From positions 41,593,502 to 41,657,501 of the forward strand of contig CAXKWD010000008.1 in assembly GCA_964059195.1 (NCBI GenBank): a DNA stretch of 64,000 nt, written 5' to 3'. Positions within the stretch are counted from its first letter, which is position 1. The number at the start of each line of letters is the position of its first letter. The translations under genes were made by a program, and so were the position numbers. The stretch comes from Ectobius pallidus. Taxonomy: Eukaryota > Arthropoda > Insecta > Blattodea > Ectobiidae. The notes under the pieces are model-generated. The model saw nothing but the letters and a program-made list of their open reading frames with translations, had not been told where the DNA came from and did not search any database. Shown piece after piece: positions 24,708-35,742 of the stretch.

Positions 24708-24863
24708 GTCTATTGTAAATTATTTTTGAAGTTCGGTTTCTTTCAGTGTTCGTTATGTGTTCGATGTATACAATTTTATAAAGTCAATATTTACAGCATA
24801 CGTTATTTACTTGGACGTTAATATTAACGTGCTATTATTATAGTTTTGTTATTATTCTCATCA

Positions 24864-25250
24864 TGCCTCTAATAATTTCGAAGTTAAAAGGAAAAACATT
24901 ACACAGTCAAACTAGGGAGGTTTATTGCTAATGTTTATGACTATATGAAGGAGGAAGTAAAAGAAAAGGACCGGTTTACACCGGAGTATTTTAAACAAAT
25001 TAAAAAAGTCCAGGAAAGAGTTGCTGCAGCCACCAAAGTTTCTAACACTTATATTTATCGAATTTTACGTGACAGGAAAACACAAGAAGAGGAAGGAACG
25101 TCGTTCGGCACACCTGGCAAAAAATACAATGCTCAAAAAAGGATAACAGACATTGATGACTTCGACAAGTGTGTAATTCGTCCCACCATATATAATTTCT
25201 ATACAGAAGAAAAGGCTGCACCAACAATAAGGAGACTAATAAAACTTTGA
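24864..25250 (+). pseudogene. N-terminal part of an HTH transposase-like protein, frameshifted
   Basis: From ATG at 24864 the frame reads MPLIISKLKGKTLHSQTRE. One frameshift follows near 24918. The main frame then continues RFIANVYDYMKEEV, KKVQERVAAATKVSNTYIYR (a helix-turn-helix candidate), TSFGTPGKKYNAQKR and DIDDFDKCVIRPTIYNFY, ending with an EEKAAPTIRRL block. This block order is familiar from a widely repeated insect transposon family whose downstream part is a DDE nuclease. That downstream part is absent because a Penelope fragment follows directly. The protein would act in the nucleus on transposon ends; this copy cannot. Confidence 0.65.
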
Positions 25251-25262
25251 AGGTTCTTTGAA

Positions 25263-25550
25263 TTTCTTGTAGTTGTGGCAAGATTTATATTGGTCAGACA
25301 GGACGCCACATTTCCACCAGGATTGAGGAGCACAAATGCCACTACCGTCTGGGGCAACCTGAGAAGTCCGCCATCGCCGAACATTGTCTCGACATGGGCC
25401 ACGAGATGGACTACCTCAACACAGCGGTACTGGCTTCTACCACGGGCTTATGGGACTTATCAAATTGGAGTACAGCGAGGCACCCTTGCTTCCTCGACTC
25501 AGCCATATGTCTCTTCAGGAAGATCCGTATTTCCCTCACTCTCTCGCTGA
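25263..25550 (+). pseudogene. Penelope-like GIY-YIG endonuclease fragment
   Basis: In the frame beginning near 25263 the protein reads SCSCGKIYIGQTGRHISTRI, EEHKCHYRLGQPEKSAIAEH and CLDMGHEMDY. This has the hallmarks of a GIY-YIG nuclease from Penelope-like elements: CxCGKIYIGQTGR, then R..EH, and the C-terminal AEHC...H motif. The upstream GVY half and the reverse transcriptase are missing. The domain nicks target DNA during retrotransposition. The frame fuses downstream to unrelated sequence, which is the reverse complement of a LINE ORF1. Confidence 0.8.
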
Positions 25551-25979
25551 AGTCTTCAGCAATGCTCAATTTAGTGTCCCTCAAATATTTACTATCCTGC
25601 AGTATAATACACTTCCTCTTATAGTGGTCCAGTTTGCATATAATGGGGTGATTTCTACTACCCCATCGTCCTACTCTTGATGCTCTCTCAACGTCCATGT
25701 CCATGAGGTCGATCCCTATCTGCGCCACATTCGACGCACCAACATTTCGGTCTCCTCCCAAGTCTCTCTCCCTTCCTTGTGGACTCCGTAAATAACAATA
25801 TTGTTCCTCCTGCTCTGATTTTCTAAGCATTCTATTCTGTCTTCTAGCGTGCACCGTCTACCCATAGCAGCACTTACTCTTTCTTCAATATGCTCCATGT
25901 CTTGTTTTACATTACACTTACTGAAGCCCTCCTTCATTTCTTCTGCCATTGCTTTTATCATCAGCTTCACTTCCTCCAA
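25411..25979 (-). pseudogene. L1-like LINE ORF1 fragment, frameshifted
   Basis: Two overlapping minus-strand frames make up one protein. The upstream one has a coiled-coil-like start (EEVKLMIKAMAEEMKEGF) and ENQSRRNNIVIYGVHKEGRE. After a frameshift near 25720-25740 the other continues IGIDLMDMDVERASRVGRW, SIAEDFSERVREIRIFLKRH and a KQGCLAVLQFDK block. These are the RNA-recognition and C-terminal domains of L1-type ORF1 proteins (transposase_22 family), which coat LINE RNA. No ORF2 is adjacent. Confidence 0.75.
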
Positions 25980-26184
25980 TGCTCACACTTTTGGACACCC
26001 TTTATAACTCGCTGCACCAGAACACAACGGCTCACCACCATGTCTTGTAGCAGATTCCTTATTCTTAGTGAAACCACGTTGGAAGTCATGTAGTTTACTT
26101 TTGCAGAAAAATGAGACATGTTTATGGATAACTGACAAAACATTTTACTAAAAGAATTCAGTAGTGATGTAGGTCAAAAATGCA

Positions 26185-26857
26185 CTACTTCCTTACCTTT
26201 CCCCTTCTTATGAACTGGCCTAATAGCAGAGATTTTCCACAGGAATGGAAAAGTTTCTGTTTTAAGTGACAGATTATAAATAGTGATAATGGTGATAATA
26301 TGGGAGCACACTCCTTCACAATAAAGTTTGGAATCTGATCTGGTCCACTAGTCTTGGATGCTTTAAGCTTTATAATTGATGACAAGACATCTGAGTTTGA
26401 AATAGACGGAACATATAAACAGTCTGAAATGGAAGTTTGAAGTTGAGGTGCAGGTGCTGTTAGAATAGGCTTATTCATAGACTCAAAATACTCTGCAAAA
26501 ATATTCACTAGAGTCATAGGCTCTGAGATAATAGAATTGTTTACTTTTAGTTGAAGGGAGGGGTCACTTTTATTTCTTAATTTTTAAACATACCTCCTAA
26601 ATTTAGAAGGATTTGTCCATAGCTCATGGTCTATTGATTTGTACCACTGTTGTCTATCAATGTTAATAGTAATTTTGACTAATCTATGATCATTCGAGAT
26701 TTGATGGTAGTAATCAGAGGAGTGTTTTTTTGAACAGTCAATAAAAATGTTTCTTTTTCCTTATGTATAGTTGAAGCTCTCTTGAAAACCATGCTGGATA
26801 TTTTGATTTGATAACAACAATTTCAGGAATTGATTTATTAATGGCATCATCTTCATT

Positions 26858-26916
<59 letters not shown>

Positions 26917-26990
26917 CAACATCGATCATGATGATGATGAAGCTGATGATGATTATGGTGACAATGACCATGAGGATGATGATGATGATA
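26185..26990 (-). pseudogene. LINE (jockey/CR1-like) N-terminal reverse transcriptase region
   Basis: The minus strand encodes SKYPAWFSRELQLYIRKKKH, a linker block typical of jockey-like LINEs, around 26770-26830. It continues with IDHELWTNPSKFRRYV (about 26595-26640) and then ILTAPAPQLQTS...SNSDVLSSIIKLKASKTSGP with DQIPNFIVKECAP, the start of the reverse transcriptase fingers. Internal stops and a (TAA)n tract near the 5' side show decay. The catalytic FADD part does not follow; the sequence after 26185 is unrelated. Confidence 0.7.
26858..26912. repeat. (TAA)n microsatellite followed by GATGAT-rich tract
   Basis: About eighteen TAA units, then an ACAACA and GATGATGATGA-rich tract to about 26990. 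Confidence 0.95.
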
Positions 26991-28102
26991 ACAAGTCTTA
27001 TTAGTTTATATTAGTAATATTACTTTTACGATATTACTGTAGGCCTATTTTACCATCTGCCAGTTGCTCTGTTTACCTCAGCCATACCTTGTGAGAACAG
27101 TAGAGAGCAGTAGAGCAGGTAGCATGTATTTCCGCATTAAATGAGTTATGAGTTGAAAACACATTTTATTAAGCATAAAATTCCAACAATTTTGTACTAA
27201 AACCAAAAAAATACCTTAAAATTTAGCGGAGCTATAACTGTTTGAATGGAAAAATGGTATTTTGAGAAAAACAAGATTCAAGTTTAGTGAATAAAAAATA
27301 CCTTATTTTAGACATTTTTCATATTAGATAAATAACTAGCCTAATTGTGCAAGAACTCTCACATGTGGATACCCAACCCTGGATACTTTTTGGAAAGAAG
27401 ATGACATCCTCTACAAACATGCTGAGTCTGGTCATAATGGAAAATGAAGACGTGGGTGAAAATGAAACTTCCATGAATTGAGTTAGGCCCTACTGCAACA
27501 TGCAACATCAAACTCTTAATATTTATAAAGTGAAAGTGATAATCATTGATCACTAATTACATAGTTTACAACCATAAAGAACCATCTTTTGTAATTTTAT
27601 TTTTATCTCTGCTCTACTTTTTGTTCAAGCCCTGTGAACTGACATCAGAATTTGTTTACTGTTCAACTTCTCTATTTTCTGCTTCCTCACTGGTAACTGT
27701 GTGGTTTGAGTTTTCTGTAGGTGGAGTGGTTCTAGTCTTGGTTGGTGTTGAAATTTATTTTAGAAGAGTAATTCTCTGTATGCACAATAACTGTATGCAC
27801 AATAACTAAAATACGCTTTGTCAGATTTTCATGAAACTTCATATTTATAAAATCCATGGGAAGAAGCCTATTGATTTTTGACCAAATTGGTTCACCAGTA
27901 CCGGAGTGACGACTAATTAAAGATCACATGCTTTTTAAATGGCAAATCATGACTACATTACAAAGCCGCATTGCCAATCACTGAGGGCCTTGAGTACAAT
28001 ATACTCTTGATATTTGTAAATTTATTATATCACACCTTGCTTTAGATGTGAGGCATTTGTTGTAATTTCATTCTGTGGTTATACCACTTATTCCTTCATA
28101 TA
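26991..28102. other. intronic sequence, nothing recognised
   Basis: No convincing coding motif, terminal repeat or RNA gene. The perfect direct repeat TATGCACAATAACTG near 27779-27807 is short. Confidence 0.35.
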
Positions 28103-29009
28103 CGAGGTCTGTTAGAAAAGTATCCGACCTTATTTGTTTTCTCGAAAACCTGACGGATTTGAATCAAACACACTTGCATGAGCCAACCTTGAACCTTCGT
28201 GCGCATGTGTGAATTTTTTCCCACCTGTCGATAGCGTCTGTTGTTGGCAAGCAGCATTTGAGTGAGGTAGTGTATAGTACTCTCGTCCATTTTAGATTGT
28301 GACAACTGGAATTTGGTTTCCAGGTCGTACCCGTACACCAGGACTCGTCAACACTCATTAAGGTGTTCAAAAAGTCGGGGTCACTGTGTTTGGACTCAAG
28401 CATGTCATGTGAGACTTCAACACGAAGTTGCTTTTGCTCCGCCGTCAGCAGCATTGGCATTGAATTTCGCCGCCACTCTTTTCATGGCCAAATCTTCGGT
28501 CATAGTTAAATGTGCCGAAAAAGTGATGATGCCCACCTCATTCGCAATTTCTCGGATATTCACACGACAGTTCCGCATCACCACAGCGTTCACTTTGGCA
28601 ATGACCTGGTCATTTCGGCATGTTGATGGGCGACCGGAGCATGGCTCGCTCACCACTGATGTTCGGCCGTCTTTAAACCGGTTGTACCACTCCTTAATCT
28701 GTGTGATGCCCATAGCATCATCGCCGAAAGCTGTCTGAATTTTCCGAATGGTTCCCACCTGGCTGTCGCCCAGTTTCAGACAAATAGCGCTGCTCCAGTC
28801 ATTCCGTTATTTTCCTTGCAACGACGACAGCACTATACACTACCTCACTCAAATGCTGCTTGCCAGCAACAGACGCTATCTACAGGTGGGAAAAAATTCA
28901 CACATGCACACGAAGATTCAAGGTCGGCTCATGCAAGCGTGCTTGATTCAAATCCATCAGGTTTTTGAGAAAAAAAAAATAAGGTCGGATACTTTTCTAA
29001 CAGACTTTG
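28103..29009 (-). mobile_element. mariner element with ~190-bp inverted ends
   Basis: The ends are CGAGGTCTGTTAGAAAAGTA at left and the complement of CAAAGTCTGTTAGAAAAGTA at right, each next to TA. The inverted repeats extend far beyond a normal mariner terminus (28103-28290 against 28820-29009) and include TGTATAGTG/CACTATACA and the CTGTCGATAGCGTCTG block. The inner transposase is 3'-truncated. Confidence 0.88.
28300..28800 (-). pseudogene. mariner transposase, truncated and frameshifted
   Basis: The minus strand encodes GTIRKIQTAFGDDAMGITQI, KEWYNRFKDGRTSVVSEP and CSGRPSTCRND, the paired helix-turn-helix DNA-binding region of mariner transposases. It continues REIANEVGIITFSAHLTM and EDLAMKRVAAKF. 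In a second frame it then gives MLTAEQKQLRVEVSHDML and VDESWVYGYD-like sequence with the first catalytic aspartate. The second and third catalytic residues are gone because the inverted copy of the 5' end begins just after. The protein would cut and paste the element in the nucleus; this copy cannot. Confidence 0.82.
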
Positions 29010-29649
29010 TATGCTTATCAAACTAAATAAATATAAATAAAAGATTTAAAACACATCTAGCATGTTGAATAATTAAACACAGCTGCTATTGATACAATAT
29101 TGTGCATTCTATCGAAATGTATGGCTACCGATATCGACATTAGATTTTAATGTGAGAATTTTTCAGCTTAAACACTACTGTGTAAGCAATAGACCTAATG
29201 TAATTCCTGACAGACTGATTTCAGATTTAATTTAATTTATTCATAACCTATACGGCTGCAACAAACATGTAAGCAAATCGTAGGCCTACACTTACATCAT
29301 TAATATTATTACTAGTGCATTTTGTGAAATGTTGACATAATTTACGGATTTCTTATATCAGTGTATATGAGTATGAATTAATGTTAAGAATCAAACTTTA
29401 GACATTTGTTCTTCCATAAGCCCTTGCTTAATGAATCGTTCTGAAGCTTAACTCGGAGATCTATTACAAAAATAACTTCTTTTCTGCATAGGCCTATCAT
29501 AATTGCAATTATCACTGATTAAACAAGATCATTCTGGCACTTTGTTATATCAATCTACCTGATTTTATTAATTTGGTATTTACCAGTGTTATATAGTGTT
29601 TCTCAAGTTGTGTATTTCTGTGTTACATATTGATTGTGGGAACTGAAAC
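29010..29649. other. intronic sequence, nothing recognised
   Basis: AT-rich spacer with scattered TAGGCCTA motifs only. Confidence 0.35.
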
Positions 29650-31010
29650 ATGAGTCGCAGTAGGCATTTGGTTCCAGTAGAATTTCTGTTGAGGAAGGAT
29701 CTTATCTATGGATTCAGAGGTTGAGGATCAAGAGTGGAGAGAACTCCAGAGGCCAATCTTGCAGGAAGTCTTAGGTCAGTTTGGACAAAATCGTTTAGCT
29801 GGGAAGTCTTTGGTGAGTGTGATTCTTCCTCGCTTTTTGATACAGCCCCAAGTATATTAGAGTGTGTCCCTAGCTGATACATAAGTGGTGCATTTAGATA
29901 AGCTTTCAAACAGGCAGCTGGATTGTCTCAAATGGAAACTGACAAATCCATGGAATAGATTAGGGATCTAAAAGAATTACTGACAATCAATTTAGTACAG
30001 GAACAGGAAAAGAAGTTAATAGATAGAAAGTTGATAAAATTAAATTCTAACCATCAGCAGGAAGAAGTGGTTGGCTCCAAAAACAGTGCAGTATTGACTG
30101 AATCCAGAATGGCAGCAGGAGATGGTAATTCAGTGGATGAGCGATTTGAGATTTGCAGTAAGTTAGAATTGGTGTCATGGAAAGAGGAGTCTAAGTATCG
30201 AGTCCATTTCCTTATTCGTGTAAGGTCAGGTCACAACAACTTTCCTTTAAAAAGATTGAGAATCTCTGTCTACTCTGTCAGATTCCATCAATAATAATGG
30301 AGGAAATTCTGTGGAGTATCTGTTGAAATTCCAGAAACAGTTAGTTGAGATCAGAGAGCAGTTAGAATTTTTTTTTTAATGAAGAGGCAATTATTTTGCA
30401 ATATTCATGGCTTGTCTTAATGGAGAGCTGCAGGAACTATCAAGAACTGCATTAACAATATATTGTTAAATGCTGAGTTTGTGTCACGAGAAAATGTTAC
30501 TATCTCTTTCCTGAGGGAGCAAGATTTTCATACTGACATAAATGTTTCTATAGGGTCCAAGACAATTCTAAACCCTTTCATTTATATGTTCATAGTAAGG
30601 TTTTCTTTGTGAGGGAGTCTGAAAGAGATTGTGGATGGGAATGAATCTGTTAATAATGAGCCAGGTGGTGTTTGAATCTTGTCAAAATAATTTCAGAAAT
30701 TTACGAATCATGAATCAAGGTAATTCCTTATTGAATCTTGTCAAAATAATTTCAGAAATTTACGATTCACGAATCAAGGTAATTCCTTATTCATATTCCT
30801 TAAGAACTCAACTAGAAGTTTTAAACAAGTCAGTGGGATCTGGGAGACAAGAGAAAGGAAAGAATTTGGTTACTAGACTGGCTCATTATGGAGAGATATA
30901 ATTTGTTGTAATTGTAATAGAAAGGGTCATGCTGTTAAGGGAAGAGAAGGAAAGTCACTGACAGTTTCAGTCTGAGTCTTCTAAATAGGGTACACAGGTT
31001 CTGAGGCACC
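29650..31010 (+). pseudogene. heavily decayed retroelement gag-like region
   Basis: Short plus-strand frames occur in succession without a stable frame. Near the end a CCNCNRKGHAVKG stretch (about 30902-30940) resembles the first part of a CCHC zinc knuckle, with the last cysteine lost. This suggests a retrotransposon Gag, perhaps of the gypsy kind. Upstream blocks such as NSVDERFEICSKLELVSW give no recognisable match. No polymerase follows. Confidence 0.3.
30673..30790 (+). repeat. 59-bp tandem duplication
   Basis: Two adjacent copies (30673-30731, 30732-30790) differ at two positions and begin TGAATCTTGTCAAAATAATT. It is a recent local duplication. Confidence 0.95.
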
Positions 31011-31359
31011 ATACATTTAATGCTGTTCAAGTAGTAAGAAATAAGAAAAATTATGATTTAGGTGCATCTGATAATAACTTAAAGAGAATTTTTTGTGGGT
31101 TAGATTAAATAATTGTGTAAAATACAAGAGAAGTACCGATAAAGAGTTTTTTGCCTAATTCTCCTGTATTTTACTGTAGGAATCAAAAGGCTAATGGAAA
31201 TTTTAAATATCTTTTTAAATACAATTCTACAAAATAAAATGTCCTGTAGAAACCTACCAAAAGGCCTAGACTAAATAAATAATAAAAAAAAGGTTGAGAC
31301 AGGTTTTATAACAATAAAAAATATATAATTGTTTTAGAAATCAGGCATGCACAAAGACA

Positions 31360-32228
31360 TATTAATCGCACACTTTATCTTGAGCTAAACACTCCATAAT
31401 GCTGAAAATAGTCCATATCAAGAAGGCCTCGCTCGAAAAAAATGAAGATCGCGGCCCGTTCCCAGTGTTGCCATACCCAAAAAATGTCCTGTAGCAGCAT
31501 TCTTGAACTAACGTCTATTTTTTCATTTGTTTACAACATATTATTCTGCAAATGACATAATTAAATCCAAGGACATTAGAATAAAGGTGTTGTGGAAATG
31601 GTCGATATAAGTGACAACGAAGTTAAAATGAAGATTCTTTAAACCAAGAAGTGTCTGACATCAGGGAATAAACAATAAACCAAATAAATGAATTGAAAGG
31701 AAAAGCAATTTAATGTGTTTTAAGCTGAATCTGTCGGTGGAGAATAGAACAAGTCAGTCTTGATTATTTTGCTAGAAAGTAGTATTAATTACCTATAAAC
31801 TCTCGTGAAAAATATTTAGTTATATTATATTAATTCAGGCATGTGAAAGTGTGTATTCAAATAGGCCTACATATACAATGCTACGACTTTTAAACCGATT
31901 TTTTATATTCTGAAGATTGGGAGAGAGATTGTCTAAAGAAATATTTTACTTAATTCCTTGCTCCAGCGATAGATTATACTATAATATCTGCATAAATAAA
32001 AACTCTTTAGTTTGGTAGTGAGAGTCGAAATTTCTACGAATTACAATTAGTTCCATTGTGTGCCAGCATAAAACTAACGTTATATTTTCTAGTAGTTGAC
32101 AACCCTTCAGAAATGACGTCAATTTCAACTCACCGCCTTCTGCAATAGTCAGTCTCTTATACTGCATGTAATATCAGCTCCCCTCACCCCCGCATTTTTT
32201 CGGCTCAAGATAAAGTGTGAGCATAATA
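31360..32228. mobile_element. 869-bp DNA transposon relic, copy 1
   Basis: The ends are TATTAATCGCACACTTTATC and the complement of TATTATGCTCACACTTTATC. The same element occurs at 60584-61463 with the same termini and interior. The small frame starting GTTGTGGAAATGGTCGATAT, open in the other copy, is broken here. Confidence 0.8.
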
Positions 32229-34222
32229 CAAGGGCTGTTACATGTTTGTGTATAGGCAGCCATGATATATCCCTACCAACATCTAAATACCTAGGCTATA
32301 TTATGATATACCCAATCTATAATAAATGGATTTTCATAAGAATAAAATTAAATACTATATAAGTTTGTAACTTCATATGTTTGACTTTAAACTCAGACAC
32401 CATTTATATCAATCCGATAATGAATTGGATGGAATAGGTTTGGTTGAAGTGAGGCCATTTCACAAAGTCATTCACAAAACAAAAAAAACAAAAAATGGAT
32501 GAAGGGATCCCAAAATTACTGTGAAAAAGTGATGTGACTGTGAAGAAATTAATTTCAGTTTTAGTGAATCTAGATTTGGAAGGGAAAAAAAAAACAGCCA
32601 AGACTTGGAAGAGTGATTTAGGACCTGTTGTACCAAGATAGACAATAGGAGACCTGATGTAACTCATTTGTAACCAACTTGTATAAAGTTTTATAATTCA
32701 TAAATTAGAATAAAATGATTAACTGTACAAGAAAGTGAAGAAAGTAATAACAAAAATACCACAACCATTTAAATTCTGTAAAAAATTCCTTATTGAAGAT
32801 AAGAAAACTAACATATCACTTTATTAATTAATTATAATTTATACATAACTAAAGTAAAATAAGAACTGCTGATCTAATAATCAGCAAATAAAAGTGAAGT
32901 ATAAGGTTTACCCACATATCGATAGTCCTCTGCCAGGTAAGCATGCTACTTAACTGGCAAGCGAATGATAGTTGCCTGCTAACTGACAAACCCCTAGCTC
33001 TATCAGACGGTCACCCATAACTGTCAACAACATGCTTTCAGTCTGCAAGCCAGGAGGCACGAGCTTTCCGTGTCAACATGGATGACATGCTGGAATTTGT
33101 GAAATATGTGAGAGATCATGAACATCATGACGAGGAAGTGAGAAAGAAGGTTGCCGTAGCGATATGTGAGTGACATGGAGGAAGGATCCTTTTCAAAAAT
33201 ACAGGGATCACGAATTTAAGGTGCAATTCAGATTTGAAAAGGAAACAAAGGATACAGATCAGTTCCTGCTGGCCCCTCCCCTCTGCCTTGAACACATGAT
33301 GTTTCCAACGATCTTTGCTGAAGGCATTCATAGCAGGTGAAGATGCTCGGCACGGCCACCTTAACATAATACTATTGCCAACATCCACTTTGTATAATGG
33401 GTACAATGTTTGTTGGCTCAAGAGCCTGTAAGTTTTATGTTTCAAATTTGCCTCTATAATGATTGTGCGGGCTTGTCATGCATTTGCGCCTTACATCATT
33501 TCCTGGCGGTGGGTGCACCTGCTAATCGGCTTCCCCACGCCAGTCCAGTAGTATTGTCTGAGATGCAGTAGCATACAGTTGTGGTTACGCTCGTTCCCTT
33601 GCGCGGGACAGTGTCCAACTTGTAGGCTTATTACTCATCTTCTATCCACACCCTTTCGCTCCTAGACATTGGGCAGCATGTGTGCGATTCCGGGCTTCAT
33701 AGTGTATTTTCTGTGCAAAGTGCATATGTTCCCATTGTATTAATGGCCTAGTCGCCACGTGCATTCTTAACAAAGAAAGTTGTTGCTAGCACATCTAGAA
33801 GATATTAGGCGGGAGTGGTGTATGCTCCTAGCATCAGTAACTGTGGCTGACTGCATTATAATCATCCTGTGTTAATTGTTTATGTAATTTCAACTACTCA
33901 GAGTTCAGGCTTCCTGAATATATTGTGTTGCAACAAATCAAAATCTAAATCCCTGATTTCAGCGTCCTACAGTCCAAGCTCTCCTTGTTAGTTTTAAGTT
34001 GGTTTAAATAAACCTGGTCCTCCGAAAACCTACTAGTTACCCCACAATGTTCTTATGCTTAAAACTATTAAGATAATCTTTTATGATAGTAAAACTAGAT
34101 GAATTTGTTCAGAACATGTTTAGTATTTCTCATAAATGTTCTTAAAAAAATGGAACTAGTGAAAATTTATACTTTCTCCCTATCATATTCGTCACTATGA
34201 TGTAGCCATTTTAATTCAACCA
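32229..34222. other. intronic sequence, nothing firmly recognised
   Basis: Mostly AT-rich. A GC-richer stretch at 32920-33180 holds a short plus-strand frame beginning MDDMLEFVKYVRDHEHHDEE that ends quickly. Another at 33470-33850 could be LTR or promoter-like sequence, but no terminal repeats or target duplications were found. Confidence 0.3.
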
Positions 34223-34760
34223 TAATGTAGGAGGGAAAGTCAAAAAGTAAAGGAACTTCTGTAATTTCTCTTTTCAGGGTTTGGTAACGCTGCTGTATCC
34301 AGGGCTGAAATAGTGTAGTCGGCAACACTTCTATACAACGTGTCACTCTTATTCCTGCGTTAGTCATTGGAGTGTAGCAAACCGTTAAACATGGCACCTC
34401 CATTGTCAATCTGGACCAGGCTGAACCATGACTGATATGTAAAGTAATGGAGATTTCGTCCACTATGATTCATCTGTTTTCCCTCACTTTACCGTTAATG
34501 ACTTTCACATTGCCCTCAGTTGTTGACGTCGATGGCCTGCCCGATCTTTCATCGTCACATAAAGAAGTTCTTCCCTGTTTGAAGCGCTCTATCCACTCGT
34601 AGATCTTGCTTCGCAATAAACAGCTGTCACCATACTGTTCTTGCATTTGACGAATAATGTCTGCAGGTTCAACACCTTCCACAAACTAAAAGCGAATCAC
34701 TGCCCTCATTTTCTCCTTGGTGCAGATTGACAATGGAGCTGCCATGTTTAACGGTTTGCT
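34223..34760 (-). mobile_element. mariner relic whose 3' end is an inverted copy of its 5' end
   Basis: The 34223 end starts TAGGAGGGAAAGTCAAAAAG, a mariner-type terminus. The segment AGCAAACCGTTAAACATGGC at about 34377 reappears as its complement at about 34740, where it lies just upstream of the transposase start. The 5' terminus beyond 34760 is not recognisable. Confidence 0.65.
34430..34745 (-). pseudogene. mariner transposase N-terminal region
   Basis: Reading the minus strand from about 34745: a start MAAPLSICTKEK, then a short stop-containing stretch, then VEGVEPADIIRQMQEQYGDS, LLRSKIYEWIERFKQGRTSL and DERSGRPSTSTTEGNVKVIN. This is the mariner helix-turn-helix and GRPSTS linker region. 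In the next frame follows DEISITLHISHGSA, where the gene ends abruptly at the inverted copy of its own start. All catalytic residues are missing. It would have been a DD34D-type cut-and-paste transposase. Confidence 0.8.
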
Positions 34761-35054
34761 ACGGTTGCCATATCATTGTCAGAACCTCTGCTGACAGGGT
34801 TTTTGATACCGTAAGCAAGCAGATGTCAAGGGGTCTGCCAGGTGGGTGTGGGTAAGCTACCATATCTGACAGAGCTTAATAAATCGGACCCTTAGTTATC
34901 TGTACAGAAAGCACTTCTGCAACAACAAGAAATTAAATTCTGATTTTTCTGAAATTAAATTCAGATTTTTCTGAAGTCTTACAGAAACAAAAAAAGGCTT
35001 CTAGTGAAGTGTATTGTAGCACAGAAAATGGAAGCTGTAGGAAACACAATGGAT

Positions 35055-35232
35055 CGTATAAATAAAAGGAAGCAATTGCTACCTAGCCGCTGCTTGTGAG
35101 AAGGCTGAGAATCAAGCACCCGCTCTCTGTTCGGTATAAATAAAAGTCGCCCCTTCCTGCCAAGCCGCTCCTCAGGCAACTGGTTGACACCTGCATCCCA
35201 TATCACCCAACACATAGCGGCTGAGTAAATAA
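35055..35232. repeat. repeat with TATAAATAAAA and GCCGCTGCTTG blocks
   Basis: Contains CGTATAAATAAAAGGAAGC, TAGCCGCTGCTTGTGAG and a second GGTATAAATAAAAG. The same blocks, partly inverted, occur at 39190-39390. Probably a small non-autonomous element family. Confidence 0.5.
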
Positions 35233-35371
35233 ACATGCCACTTGACTGTCTGTGCACCGATTTAAAATTTCAAGTTCAGTTACATATTAAAAACAGGTCC
35301 TTTTTCCATTACGTCGTGAAACATAAAACACAAAAATTAAAACATTTAATGCAATGGATCACTCCGAAAAA

Positions 35372-35416
35372 GTTCTCATGTTTCAGCCCCACCACGGGGT
35401 CTTCCTCAGATGCAAC
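35372..35416 (-). ncRNA. hammerhead-ribozyme-like motif, apparently disabled
   Basis: The minus strand has CTGAGGA, a stem II of AGACCCCGTGGTGGGGCT, then GAAAC, but continues directly with ATGAGAAC. Compared with the other arm, the three bases GTT that would supply the cleavage triplet are deleted. Confidence 0.5.
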
Positions 35417-35617
35417 TGAATACCGCTTCTAGGTTATACGTTCAAAAATCACACCCCCCTCTTTCTTATTGACCTCGTTCAAGAATTCTCCACCCGGCTC
35501 CCATCACAGCCCCCTTGATCGTATTCCACGCTAGGTATAAAGTCAATGGTCCTGCCATACTGCTTTTTCCAAACACTCGGGATATCGAAATCGACCTCAT
35601 CACCAACAACAACTACC

Positions 35618-35640
35618 GGGGGGGGGGGGGGGGGGGGGGG
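35618..35640. repeat. 23-base G run
   Basis: Uninterrupted G tract in the 3' untranslated region of the left Penelope arm. The matching C tract in the right arm (37230-37242) has 13 bases. Confidence 0.9.
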
Positions 35641-35742
35641 AACTTTTATCGTGTCCCTCTTGCTTGCGACCCTTCTAATTATCTTCAGCCATTAATCACC
35701 CAGATCGCCATCGTATCTGTTTAAACTGTTCCTTCCACTCTA

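Noticed and set aside
33060..33180. Short frame MDDMLEFVKYVRDHEHHDEE as a gene start
   Set aside because: It ends after about 30 codons without a splice donor I trust; no family recognised.
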